Below, piece after piece: positions 14,422-22,832 of a stretch of 23,812 nucleotides of DNA. Origin of the DNA: an uncultured Muribaculaceae bacterium (GTDB lineage Bacteria; Bacteroidota; Bacteroidia; Bacteroidales; Muribaculaceae); the NCBI GenBank assembly GCA_910586175.1, contig CAJUIJ010000020.1, positions 1 to 23,812 of the forward strand, in the 5' to 3' direction. A program made the position numbers and the translations under genes. Numbering within the stretch: the first letter of the stretch is position 1; the number at the start of each line of letters is the position of its first letter. The notes under the pieces were generated by a model. That model saw only the letters and a program-made list of their open reading frames with translations, was not told the DNA's origin and made no database searches.

Positions 14422-17400
14422 TTACTTGATAATGATGCGGCGCACTGCGTAGCCGGACTCGTGGTTTATGCGCAGCATGTAGACCCCGGGTTCGAGCGCG
14501 GGAAGGTCAATCTGCGTCATGCCATCGAGGTTGTCGGCTGTGAGCACGAGTGCGCCCTGCATATCGAATAGTTCGGCACTGTATCCGGCAATGCTTGTCG
14601 AGATGTTGAGCACATCGTGCGCCGGCACCGGATATACCTTGACTGCATCTGCCAGAAGCGATGTGATGCCGCTTTCGTTGGTCTCAAAATTGATTTTCAC
14701 CGGTATGCGCAGATATTCGGAGCGCCCCTGCTGTGTAGCCTTGGCCATCAGCATGAACGGTTCGTCGGCATATTCGCCGCTTGCGCCGTCTATGTTTACG
14801 AGGCCCGGAGTGGCTGTGTCGAGGGTCGCGATGTTGTCGGGCGATTCTACCGAATAGGTCATTGTGCCCTTGGCCGGGTCATATTCGAAGAGGGCGTTGA
14901 GGTCGAGCGTACCGATACCTTTGTCTACAACCGTCACCGTCTGATCGGAAGTGTCACGCCACGGGCATGCCTCGCCCACGTTGTCAAGGCAGAAATATGC
15001 CGGTGTGGTCATGCTGATGCCGTTTTTCTTCGTGCTTTGCAGTTCGAACCAAAGCTTATTGACCTTGCCTAACGGCGACAGGTCGAGCCACTGCCATGAG
15101 TCGAGTGCGTAACGGTCCACTTCATTGTCGGCGCGGTAGTCAGCGAGGTAGAAGTCCACGCTGCCCGTGCGTTTTGCGTCGAGCAGGCCTGTCACCGTAA
15201 GTTTGAACCAGTCATCTTTGGCAAATCCGCCCTTGACACTGCTGAAGCCGTCGCCGTTCTTTATGCAGTCCATAACCCATGCGGAGTTGGTCACCCACAT
15301 GCCCTTCACATCGTCGCCGTCGGTGTTGTTGGTCACTGTGAGATATGTGGCTCCTATGTATGAATCCACATAGGCGACACCGTAGGTGGAGCTGCCTTCT
15401 ACACCGGAGCCGACTGAGCTGTTGTACTGGTCCTTGATTTCGGTGTAACTGGTCGAAGTCAGGTTGGCGTAGGAGAAGTGACCCCAGTATTCATAGCCGT
15501 CGTAGTTGTCGTGGTAATAATCGAATGCGAACGATCCGGAGTAGAAAGGCTCATTGGTGTCGTTGCCTCCCCAGTAAGATTCGGAGGGTATGTTGAGGTC
15601 CTCGAAAGTTGCCATGTACTGGTTGCCGCGCACATCTATGTTGATTTCGTCGAAGGCCTTTTTGCCACGAGCGTCTGTAACGGTGAATCGGTAGGTCATG
15701 GAATGAGAGAGAGTCACGGTGACGTCGTTGCCGTTGGCGAGCACTTTGCCGGTCTGGTCCGTCCAGCAGTAGGAGAGTGGCTCCATGCCACCCGATGCTT
15801 CTGCAGAGAGTGATATTGTCTCGCCCTCGTTGCCCACGGTCACGTCTGTTGTGGTTATCTCAGCCACAGGATTGGAATAAACCGGTTCGGACGAGAGTGT
15901 GGTGAATGAGAGTTCGGCGATACTTCCGGCATCCTCTCCCAGACATGAAATGAGCTTCACATATACCTTGTAGGGAGTGGCTTCATTGAGGCCGGTTATG
16001 GTTGTTGTCGCGGGCTTGCCGGTGTGAAGTGTCAGCGACTGAGCGTCAGTCCATGCTTCGTCGGCAGGTGTCGCATCGTCGGCCCGCAGCACTATGTAAG
16101 TCGCCACCGAAGCCTTGTCAGCGCAGAGGTTGAGGCGGGCCGAAGCGGTGGAAATGCCGTCGATTGCCGGATAGTTCTCGTTCCAAGCCGGCACGCCGGT
16201 CTGGTCGGCATATTCATAAGCTCCTATTGTGGGGGTTGTGGCATTGCGTGGGTTGCCGAGCAAGTCGGTTGCCACGTAGTCCAGGGGCTTGGCGGTCATC
16301 AGGTTGCCCGGGATGCGGAGCTCGCGCATGTCGTCGCTGAGGAAATTGGCTTTCTCGGCGATGCCGATAGGCTGGCCTATCGCAGTGGCTGCCGCATCTA
16401 TCGAATTATAGTCAGTTGGGTTCATGATCCAGATTTCGCCGGTTGTGTAGAGGGCGTTGTCGGAGATTGTCAGTCCGGAGAGTGAACCTTTGGCAGTGCC
16501 TCGTAGGGCAGGCCCTCCTGCGTTGTTCTGGAGCAGGTTGTCGACGAGTGTCGAGCCGGTCATGGCCGCGCTCATCATGTATGGTGACGAGTATTCGCTG
16601 CAAGGACCTGATACCACGATGGTATTGTAGGCAATGTCGGCGCTCTGCAAATCCGGGTCGTTGTCATAGAAGTTCAGACCGTAGATGGTGTGGTTTGTGC
16701 CTTCTGCTCCCCTGATGTGGATATCGTTGTTGAATATCCTCTTGTGTGAGGCACGTGCCGACGATATATCTCTCACGTAAACGGCATAGCCGTAGCTCTG
16801 CGTTTCCTGAGTGTCGTAGTTTGTCATATATCCCACGGTTAGGTCCATGATGTTGTCGGCCAGGACCACATTGCCCGTGCATCGGTACAGGTCGATATTA
16901 CGGAAGTCTGTGGTCTGAAGAGTACCGTCGTTGACGAACCTGTTGTCGCGCACCACAAGACCGTCAGCCACCCCCATGGCCTGGAGCGCCTTGCTCGACT
17001 GGTTGACAAATGTGTTGCCGATTACGTTGACGTGGTGGAGCATCATCGGGTAGTTCAGGTTGGTGATGCCGGTCACGGAGAGACCGAGGTAACCTCCTTC
17101 AAGTCGGCTGTTGCTGAGGGTGAAGTAGTTACAGTTTTTGTCGTGCTGTTCGAGATAGTAGGTGTATATAAGCGTCACTCGTTCTTCGTAAATGGCAGCG
17201 GTATGGCCGGACACCACGCAGTCGTCGATGGTGTTGTGCAGGCAGCCGCCGGTGAGCTTGATTATGCCGTCGCACTTGTCGGCCGGTGAGGTCACGGTTA
17301 TGCTTTGCAGGGTTATGAAGCTGGCGCCGTCGGCAAATCCTACCACGCTTGAATATAGATTCTGGTCAGGCTCTCCATATTTTATTACCACTTTGTCGCG

Positions 17401-20400
17401 GTTTCCGCTTTCGCTGCGGAATGTGACGCGGTTCGTTTCGGAAGCTCCGGGGATTGGAGTGAATGTGAACGCCTCTTCGTATATGCCGTCCTCGATGAGC
17501 ATGTCGACAGGTCCGTCCACTCCGATGTTGGATAGGTCGCGTATGGCTGCGGCGAATGTGGTGTAGTCTGCTTTGCCGGAGGTTCCGATGGTGTAGTCAC
17601 CATGCATGCCTGCCCTTACAGAAGACGATGCCGTGATTTCGGTGTCGATTTCCGAAATCAAGCCACCTATGGTGACTTCCGTAAGCCTGGCCTTGAGTTC
17701 AGTGCCGACTTCCTGTGAGGGGGCCACGTCATATGTAAGCCAGAAGTGATATGTGCCTGCGTGCGGGAAGTTGTACTCGCCGTTGAAGTCAAGACTTTGC
17801 TGGCCTTCTGCCGGGGATATGGATTCTCCGAACTGAACAGGACCGAGGAACGTGGGCTCGGTGCCGGTGGCCCAGACTTTGGCCTCGGCTATGGCCTCGG
17901 GGGCTGAACTGGCGGTATCAAACTTGATGTTGGTAAGGTTGAAGTTCCCTCGTTCGCCGTCCACCTGCACCTGGACGTGCAACATGCGATTGTCTTGCGA
18001 GCCGCTGTACACCTGTGCCGAGGCTGCCGATTCGGGAGTCACCGAAGAGAGGGTCAACGGAGCCGGCGTGAATGCTTCGACGCTGATTTGCCAGCCGTCG
18101 TCGGTCAGACCGTAGCTGCCGGTGCGGAAGCGTGCTGTCAGCGCTCCGTCGGCCGTAGAGCTGGTGGCATCCTTGGGTTCAGATTTGTCACCGTAGAGTT
18201 TCTGAAGCAGGTTGGAATCGTCGGTGCCGCTACCGTTGTAGATGTAAAGCTCGTCGTTGTATCCGGTCTTGAAACTGATGAACTTCATGCGCACCACCTT
18301 CGACGGGTCAGCGGGTTTGAACACTACCGAGCCGCTGTAGTCGCGGGTGTAATAAGCATCCGGACCTCCGTTGTCGCAGAATATGAAAGGCTCGTCAACC
18401 TCAACTACATCATCACCGTGGAAGAGGTATATGTTCTTGGTGAGCCGCACGCCTTCGGGGTCGGGAGTATTTACGTCGACATTCTGTCCGCCTATTTTCA
18501 TGGAGATAATCTTGGCGTCAACCTCATGGTTGTCACTTAGTTTATCTTTCATATCGAATGCGAGCCAGAGGTAGTTGTCGTTCTCATTGAGCTTGAATGA
18601 GTCATCGGCAGGTTTCAAGGTCACCGATGCTGCAGCCGGGGCGGAAGCCACCGTTACGACAGGCTGCACATAATCCTTGTTGGAGCCGCTCGAGATAAGT
18701 TTGACTGTCTCGACCCACTCTTCGCATCCTTTCAGGTCTACGGTGAGTTCGTCGATTGTGAGGGGAGACTCGGCTCCCTCGGTGATTACGTCGAGACGAA
18801 GCACCTCTTCTTCGATTCCGGAGGGATAGAGATCCTTGTCGGAGGCCTGGATTACATCTACCTCACGCACGGCCATAGGTTGGCTCTTATATGGTACTGC
18901 TTCTGCTATAAAACCGTCAGAAGTGGAAGTCCCGCGATTGCCGTTGGTGTTGAAGAGGATTGTCAGGGCCCCAGAAGGGTCAGTGGAGCGTATCGACGTG
19001 CCGATTTGTGCGGTCTGGTTATTCTTGTCTGCCTCGAAGAGTACGGTTCCGGTTGTGCCGGCACCGTTTATCACCTTGAACTTCGGGTTGCTGCCGTAGG
19101 AGTAGCTTGGAAATCTTATTGCCAACTTCGAGAATGTGAGCTGGGTCATCGCGCCCTCCACACCGGGACGGATTATTATCACTTGGTCGCCCGGTATGTG
19201 GTCATATCCATAGTATGAATAATCGGAAGGTTTGTTGGAGACCTCCCATTTGCCATAAATTGTGACATCTTGGTTGCCGGCATCCGATACCACTTTGTTG
19301 TATATCTTGCGGCTTACAGTCGTGCCGTCGCCTTCATGGCTTGCGCCGCCGAGCACAGCCGATGCTATGGAGAGTTTGATATCCTGGTCGTTGAGTGCCT
19401 TGTCGCTTACGTTTGCGAGCACCATCAGTATGTTGTCGCCCTCGGAGAGTGCGAGCGGTTGGGCAAGCGTGAAAGTGATTTTGCCATCGCTTTCGGTGGC
19501 TGTGGCGAGTACTTTGGGGGAGTCTGATGCTGTAGCGAGAAATGCCGTATCCACAACTCCCGGTGTGCCTGTGGAGGCGAGGGTGAATGAGTCGAGCGTG
19601 AGCACCGGCTCGGTGTTGCGGGTCACGATATTTACTGTGGCCATGGGCACTGCCTGCGCACCGGCCCTGACAGTCGCTTCGGAAATGCCGGTCATTGCCA
19701 TGTCAACAAATTCCATGGCTTGTGGCTTGAACAGACTGACCTCGGCTTCGAAGCCCTCACCGGTATATGAGGTTCCGTTGTCGCCGAATTCCACTGTCAG
19801 CGCACCGTCGGGCGATGTGGAGTGGATCAGTGCCGTGTCATCGCAGCGAAGTGACATTATGAGGTTGGCCTGCGAAGTCTCTGTGCCGTTGTATACGTTG
19901 ATGTATTGCCAATATATTGTTCCTTTGCCAATTTTTATCTTGGTGAAGTCAATCTGCACTTTTTCACCCCCAACCGAAGGTATGAAAGTCACCTTGCCTG
20001 AAAGTTTGGACGATACATCCCCATCGGGTCCACCATCATCATAGAATGCGAGCGCGGTATGGTCGACATATATGGTCTGCTCTCCGGGATTGAGACATAC
20101 GATCGCCGGATTGGAAATTTCTACGGCATCCGCAGCACTGAATGGGGTGACGCCGTCGGGATGTGCCGTTGTGGTGACTTTGTCGATTACGACCTTGACC
20201 TTGTCGCCGACCTTGGCTGTGCCGAGCATGTCGGTCGCGAGTGTATACCAGTTTGTGCCGGAGGAGATTTCCTCGTCCAGGGTGATCAGGTATCCATCTT
20301 CGTCGGCGATGATGGTTGTCTCCAGAGGTGTGGCGCCGGCCACTCCGTCGCGGCCGTCGGCATATAGCTTCACAGCCGTCGGGTCAATAACATCTTGGTT

Positions 20401-21096
20401 AAGCGGCAGAGAGAAGTGAATGCCGGTGATGTGGTCGGGGTTCATCACGCCCTCTGCATTTATAGTGGCGTGCGCCAGGGGTACATTTGTCTTGCTGCGG
20501 GGGGAAGCGGCTACTCCGGTATAATCAGAGGCCGCGCCTGTGATCTGCATGTCGGTAAGCGTCACGCATTTCACCTTGGCCACCCATCCTTTGCAGGCTT
20601 TGGCATAACGCCAGAGTACGCCCACTCCGAGAGATCCGTCGGAGGCCGTGGAGTGGTAGGTAAGGCCAGAGAAGGTGCCGTCGAGAGTGGCGAGAATTTC
20701 ACCGTCGGGCATCAGCATAGACCCGGTCACAGAAGAGTAATTGGTGGCCCATGCAAACTGATTGCCGGGGTCCGGGTCGCCGGAATACACCAGCACTTTG
20801 CCCGGGTAAGAAGAACCGTCGTTTCTGATGTCGATGCTCTCGAATGTGATTTGCACCGACATCCCCTCTTGGGCAGGCTTGAACACTGTCAGGGAGTGCT
20901 GGTTGTTCGAACTGTTTGATGCAATGTCGTCGGTTCCCTTGAAATCATAAAAGACCAGTTCACCGTTGGCCGGAACAGTTACGGTCTGCCGGCCGAACTG
21001 CAACTGCGTGACGAAGCCTTCATCCTGCGCCCATAAAGGCACGAGATGAAGCAACGACAGCAGAAGCAGTGAAAACAGAGTAAATCTGTGTTTCAT
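14422..21096 (-). CDS. Giant T9SS-secreted multidomain protein with CUB-like repeats, beta-helix and DUF4465-like domain, under B12 riboswitch control
   Basis: 2224 residues with a signal peptide (MKHRFTLFSLLLLSLLHLVP, cut near Ala23-Gln24). Residues 30-185, 338-457, 609-739 and 894-1012 look like CUB-type beta-sandwiches (YDDGGPDG, FCDNGGPDA, VYNGTE, IYNGSG); each is followed by a segment resembling the BNR-neuraminidase N-terminal domain (FWLTYDVAPSQEVGTEL). About 1165-1626 is a right-handed beta-helix. 1640-1730 is FN3-like and 1737-1825 PKD/Ig-like. Residues 1828-2042 match DUF4465 (FEDLNIPSESYWGG, GVAYVDSYIGATYL, VDFYLADYRADNE, TPAYFCLDNV). The last 73 residues are a type A T9SS sorting domain (VYPVPAHDVLNIS, LEPGVYMLRI). 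No catalytic centre was recognised. A cobalamin riboswitch lies 85 bases upstream. Role: probably surface or secreted binding; a cobamide link is inferred from the riboswitch and the DUF4465 resemblance. Confidence 0.85.
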   Translation of the reverse strand: MKHRFTLFSLLLLSLLHLVPLWAQDEGFVTQLQFGRQTVTVPANGELVFYDFKGTDDIASNSSNNQHSLTVFKPAQEGMSVQITFESIDIRNDGSSYPGKVLVYSGDPDPGNQFAWATNYSSVTGSMLMPDGEILATLDGTFSGLTYHSTASDGSLGVGVLWRYAKACKGWVAKVKCVTLTDMQITGAASDYTGVAASPRSKTNVPLAHATINAEGVMNPDHITGIHFSLPLNQDVIDPTAVKLYADGRDGVAGATPLETTIIADEDGYLITLDEEISSGTNWYTLATDMLGTAKVGDKVKVVIDKVTTTAHPDGVTPFSAADAVEISNPAIVCLNPGEQTIYVDHTALAFYDDGGPDGDVSSKLSGKVTFIPSVGGEKVQIDFTKIKIGKGTIYWQYINVYNGTETSQANLIMSLRCDDTALIHSTSPDGALTVEFGDNGTSYTGEGFEAEVSLFKPQAMEFVDMAMTGISEATVRAGAQAVPMATVNIVTRNTEPVLTLDSFTLASTGTPGVVDTAFLATASDSPKVLATATESDGKITFTLAQPLALSEGDNILMVLANVSDKALNDQDIKLSIASAVLGGASHEGDGTTVSRKIYNKVVSDAGNQDVTIYGKWEVSNKPSDYSYYGYDHIPGDQVIIIRPGVEGAMTQLTFSKLAIRFPSYSYGSNPKFKVINGAGTTGTVLFEADKNNQTAQIGTSIRSTDPSGALTILFNTNGNRGTSTSDGFIAEAVPYKSQPMAVREVDVIQASDKDLYPSGIEEEVLRLDVITEGAESPLTIDELTVDLKGCEEWVETVKLISSGSNKDYVQPVVTVASAPAAASVTLKPADDSFKLNENDNYLWLAFDMKDKLSDNHEVDAKIISMKIGGQNVDVNTPDPEGVRLTKNIYLFHGDDVVEVDEPFIFCDNGGPDAYYTRDYSGSVVFKPADPSKVVRMKFISFKTGYNDELYIYNGSGTDDSNLLQKLYGDKSEPKDATSSTADGALTARFRTGSYGLTDDGWQISVEAFTPAPLTLSSVTPESAASAQVYSGSQDNRMLHVQVQVDGERGNFNLTNIKFDTASSAPEAIAEAKVWATGTEPTFLGPVQFGESISPAEGQQSLDFNGEYNFPHAGTYHFWLTYDVAPSQEVGTELKARLTEVTIGGLISEIDTEITASSSVRAGMHGDYTIGTSGKADYTTFAAAIRDLSNIGVDGPVDMLIEDGIYEEAFTFTPIPGASETNRVTFRSESGNRDKVVIKYGEPDQNLYSSVVGFADGASFITLQSITVTSPADKCDGIIKLTGGCLHNTIDDCVVSGHTAAIYEERVTLIYTYYLEQHDKNCNYFTLSNSRLEGGYLGLSVTGITNLNYPMMLHHVNVIGNTFVNQSSKALQAMGVADGLVVRDNRFVNDGTLQTTDFRNIDLYRCTGNVVLADNIMDLTVGYMTNYDTQETQSYGYAVYVRDISSARASHKRIFNNDIHIRGAEGTNHTIYGLNFYDNDPDLQSADIAYNTIVVSGPCSEYSSPYMMSAAMTGSTLVDNLLQNNAGGPALRGTAKGSLSGLTISDNALYTTGEIWIMNPTDYNSIDAAATAIGQPIGIAEKANFLSDDMRELRIPGNLMTAKPLDYVATDLLGNPRNATTPTIGAYEYADQTGVPAWNENYPAIDGISTASARLNLCADKASVATYIVLRADDATPADEAWTDAQSLTLHTGKPATTTITGLNEATPYKVYVKLISCLGEDAGSIAELSFTTLSSEPVYSNPVAEITTTDVTVGNEGETISLSAEASGGMEPLSYCWTDQTGKVLANGNDVTVTLSHSMTYRFTVTDARGKKAFDEINIDVRGNQYMATFEDLNIPSESYWGGNDTNEPFYSGSFAFDYYHDNYDGYEYWGHFSYANLTSTSYTEIKDQYNSSVGSGVEGSSTYGVAYVDSYIGATYLTVTNNTDGDDVKGMWVTNSAWVMDCIKNGDGFSSVKGGFAKDDWFKLTVTGLLDAKRTGSVDFYLADYRADNEVDRYALDSWQWLDLSPLGKVNKLWFELQSTKKNGISMTTPAYFCLDNVGEACPWRDTSDQTVTVVDKGIGTLDLNALFEYDPAKGTMTYSVESPDNIATLDTATPGLVNIDGASGEYADEPFMLMAKATQQGRSEYLRIPVKINFETNESGITSLLADAVKVYPVPAHDVLNISTSIAGYSAELFDMQGALVLTADNLDGMTQIDLPALEPGVYMLRINHESGYAVRRIIIK

Positions 21097-21100
21097 CGCT

Positions 21101-21151
21101 TTACTGAAATTTAAGGTTAGTAATTATTTTAAACAGGATGAATCCTTTCAT
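21101..21151 (-). CDS. Possible 16-codon leader peptide between riboswitch and giant gene
   Basis: ATG 21151 opens a frame MKGFILFKIITNLKFQ ending in TAA four bases before the ATG of the 2224-residue gene, in a different frame. Upstream is GAGGAAAGAC, a Shine-Dalgarno-like AGGA at a good distance, in the loop of a small GTCT/AGAC hairpin; the large gene itself has no such site. It may serve translational coupling, or be chance. Confidence 0.35.
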   Translation of the reverse strand: MKGFILFKIITNLKFQ

Positions 21152-21180
21152 GTCTTTCCTCGAGACTTTAGGGTTAGCGA

Positions 21181-21372
21181 AGGCATGGCAGGTCTTCTGA
21201 CTTATTGCCCGGTGTGGCGCGCCTTCCCGACGGCTTGTGACACTCGGTCTTATGGACCGGTGTCTCAGCATAGTCAGTGGCATTGTGCGCCATCCGTTCA
21301 CGGCAACTTACAGCAGCGGGACTGTCCGGGATTCTCACCCGGTTCCCTTTTAATCACTGCGTGAGTGAACCA
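21181..21372 (-). ncRNA. Cobalamin riboswitch
   Basis: The minus strand has the conserved core in order: GGGAACCGGGTGAGAATCCC starting at 21347, CAGTCCCGCTGCTGTAAG to 21307, GCCACTGAC at 21281-21273, a hairpin ACACCGGTCC/AAGACCGAGTGT, TCGGGAAGGCG near 21225, and the B12 box AAGTCAGAAGACCTGCC at 21203-21187. Family knowledge: such RNAs bind adenosylcobalamin or related cobamides and turn down the downstream gene. The sole gene in reach is the 2224-residue secreted protein. No clear terminator follows, so control may be at translation. Confidence 0.96.
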
Positions 21373-21380
21373 ATGCGTGG

Positions 21381-21411
21381 CAAAATTAGCGATAATTTTG
21401 GAATTTCCAAA
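21381..21411 (-). promoter_or_regulatory. Promoter of the riboswitch transcript
   Basis: Minus strand: TTTG (21411-21408), 19 bases, TAATTTTG (21388-21381). Transcription would begin near 21374, at the first base of the folded aptamer. Confidence 0.8.
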
Positions 21412-21638
21412 ATTAATGAGCAGTACTGTTGCTCTTGCCGCGGCCCTGCATAGGATAGTTGCAGAGTGCGATGTGTTAAAATTAAGCCCAAGTGTTAAAA
21501 AAGTGTTTTATAACATATTATGGAATCTTTACGGAACAAAAACTGTAAGAGCCGGGTTATATAATTATAGAATATAGAGGTGACTTTTTGCAACTTCATT
21601 TTGTGAAAGGTTAATACAGATATAAAAACCGTAGGGAT
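21412..21638. other. Divergent intergenic region, no further element recognised
   Basis: AT-rich spacer between the riboswitch promoter and the plus-strand gene at 21639. No TAnnTTTG box in the plus direction was found. A short palindrome-like AT stretch lies around 21508-21524 (TATAACATATTATGG). Confidence 0.4.
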
Positions 21639-22331
21639 ATGATACCATACAGACACATCTTCATTTGGGCCGTACTGACGTTGCTGGCCGGTGGGACGGC
21701 TCAAGCCGTCGGCTTTTCCACTATGAGCGTGGAGGAGATATCGACTCTTATTGACATGCAGGGCACTTCAGACTCGTCGATCCACTCCGCGAAGGAGGCT
21801 GTCACAGAGATACCGGTACCTGTAAGTCTGACCGCCGGCGACATGGTCTCGAAGGTGTATGGCGTGGTGGATCCCAATGTCTGCAAGGATGAGTGCGTGC
21901 ATCAGGCACGCACGCTACTTGGTGTCTCTCCGCAGGAAGATGTTGACGCTCTTTGGCTTGAGTCTGCCGACGGGTTTGTGGTGGATTATTATGGCATGCG
22001 CCCGCAGGTCAGCGCAATGGCTCGTTATGACAACGGGTCAGAGCGTAAGGGAGTGGCAGACTATGGCTATTTCTTCCTATTCCCTTATACGTCCGACACC
22101 AAGGCGAGCAGTATCAGCAGCCAGTCGGAATTTTGCGGTTCGTTGCTTCAGGAGATGTACGATAGCGGCCTGGCGCTCGACCTCAATACGGCCACCGATG
22201 ATCTCTTCGAGGCAGTAGGCGAGCACAACGGCAGCCTTGTGGATGTGCGTCTTCTTGACGACAAGCAGCAGACCGGCGATGGCCGCTTTATCCTGATTCT
22301 CAGCGTGGAGCCTTACGCCTTCACTGAATGA
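21639..22331 (+). CDS. Hypothetical secreted protein
   Basis: 230 residues starting MIPYRHIFIWAVLTLLAGG, a clear signal peptide probably cut after AQA at residue 23. I do not recognise a family. The mature part is acidic and mixed alpha/beta in appearance: a segment with two cysteines (VCKDECVHQARTLLG), YGYFFLFPYTSD, FCGSLLQEMYDSG, and a C-terminal strand-rich part (RFILILSVEPYAFTE). Being without a lipobox or sorting tail, it is likely periplasmic. It is the only plus-strand gene of the window, with opposite-frame reading frames being shorter and without sensible starts, and is transcribed away from the riboswitch gene. Confidence 0.75.
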   Translation: MIPYRHIFIWAVLTLLAGGTAQAVGFSTMSVEEISTLIDMQGTSDSSIHSAKEAVTEIPVPVSLTAGDMVSKVYGVVDPNVCKDECVHQARTLLGVSPQEDVDALWLESADGFVVDYYGMRPQVSAMARYDNGSERKGVADYGYFFLFPYTSDTKASSISSQSEFCGSLLQEMYDSGLALDLNTATDDLFEAVGEHNGSLVDVRLLDDKQQTGDGRFILILSVEPYAFTE

Positions 22332-22342
22332 AATTAAGACAT

Positions 22343-22487
22343 GGTCGCTTCGCGACACATATCCGGCTTCGCCGGAACATATTTCCTTTAATTCCTTTAA
22401 TTCCTTTAATTCCTCGTGAAAATTTTGTTTCTTCGGCAAGTATCGCACAAGGAATTAAAGGAAATAAAGGAAATTCGCTACGCGACC
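22343..22487. repeat. 145-bp compound palindromic element
   Basis: Bounded by GGTCGC (22343-22348) and GCGACC (22482-22487). Inside are hairpins GTCGC-TTC-GCGAC (22344-22356), CCGGC-TTC-GCCGG (22363-22375) and TCGC-TAC-GCGA (22475-22485), three 9-bp tandem copies of CCTTTAATT (22385-22411), and an inverted match GGAATTAAAGGAAATAAAGG (22451-22470). It begins 11 bases past the stop of the gene at 21639-22331 and holds no credible gene. Confidence 0.75.
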
Positions 22488-22521
22488 TCAAACTAAGCTG
22501 CATCGCGAATAGGAATGGAAC

Positions 22522-22587
22522 GGCGATTTCCAATCGCCACTAAAGTCAAGACATATGTAAGGTTAAAGGCGATTGGAAATCGCCTTT
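22522..22587. repeat. Inverted pair of REP-like palindromes
   Basis: GGCGATTTCCAATCGCC (22522-22538) and its opposite orientation GGCGATTGGAAATCGCC (22568-22584); the second lies in a longer palindrome with a 10-bp stem (22565-22587). Same core as the three copies at 7634-7723. Confidence 0.9.
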
Positions 22588-22669
22588 ACATTTCAGCTCC
22601 TGTATAGAGACCACCTTTAACAACTGCATTTTTACATTAATCCAAAAGACGCTGCATCGCGAACTGGGG

Positions 22670-22696
22670 GAGGAGACTCCGTCGACGACCACGAAG
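22670..22696 (+). repeat. 27-bp inverted repeat, left copy
   Basis: Matches the reverse complement of 23783-23809 at 24 of 27 positions; core CGACGACCAC. Upstream, GCTGCATCGCGAA (22651-22663) repeats 22497-22509. The rest of 22588-22832 shows no gene; on the minus strand CTCCAA/TTGGAG at about 22803-22782 could form a weak hairpin after the gene at 22833. Confidence 0.7.
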
Positions 22697-22832
22697 AAAT
22701 ATTACAAAGCAAGTTTGAAAGAGCGTGAGCCGGAGGCGGTGGAAGCGCGTACAATCACGATGCTCGCAAATAGACTCACCCTCCAAGGAATATCCGTTGG
22801 AGTCAATCGTCAACCGAGAGCCGTTACTGATT

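Noticed and set aside
19262..20044. 260-codon plus-strand reading frame opposite the giant gene
   Set aside because: Serine/threonine-rich antisense shadow without signal, motif or plausible start region.
21101..21301. 66-codon minus-strand frame across the riboswitch
   Set aside because: It runs through structured aptamer RNA; only its last 16 codons, with their own ATG, were kept as a low-confidence leader.
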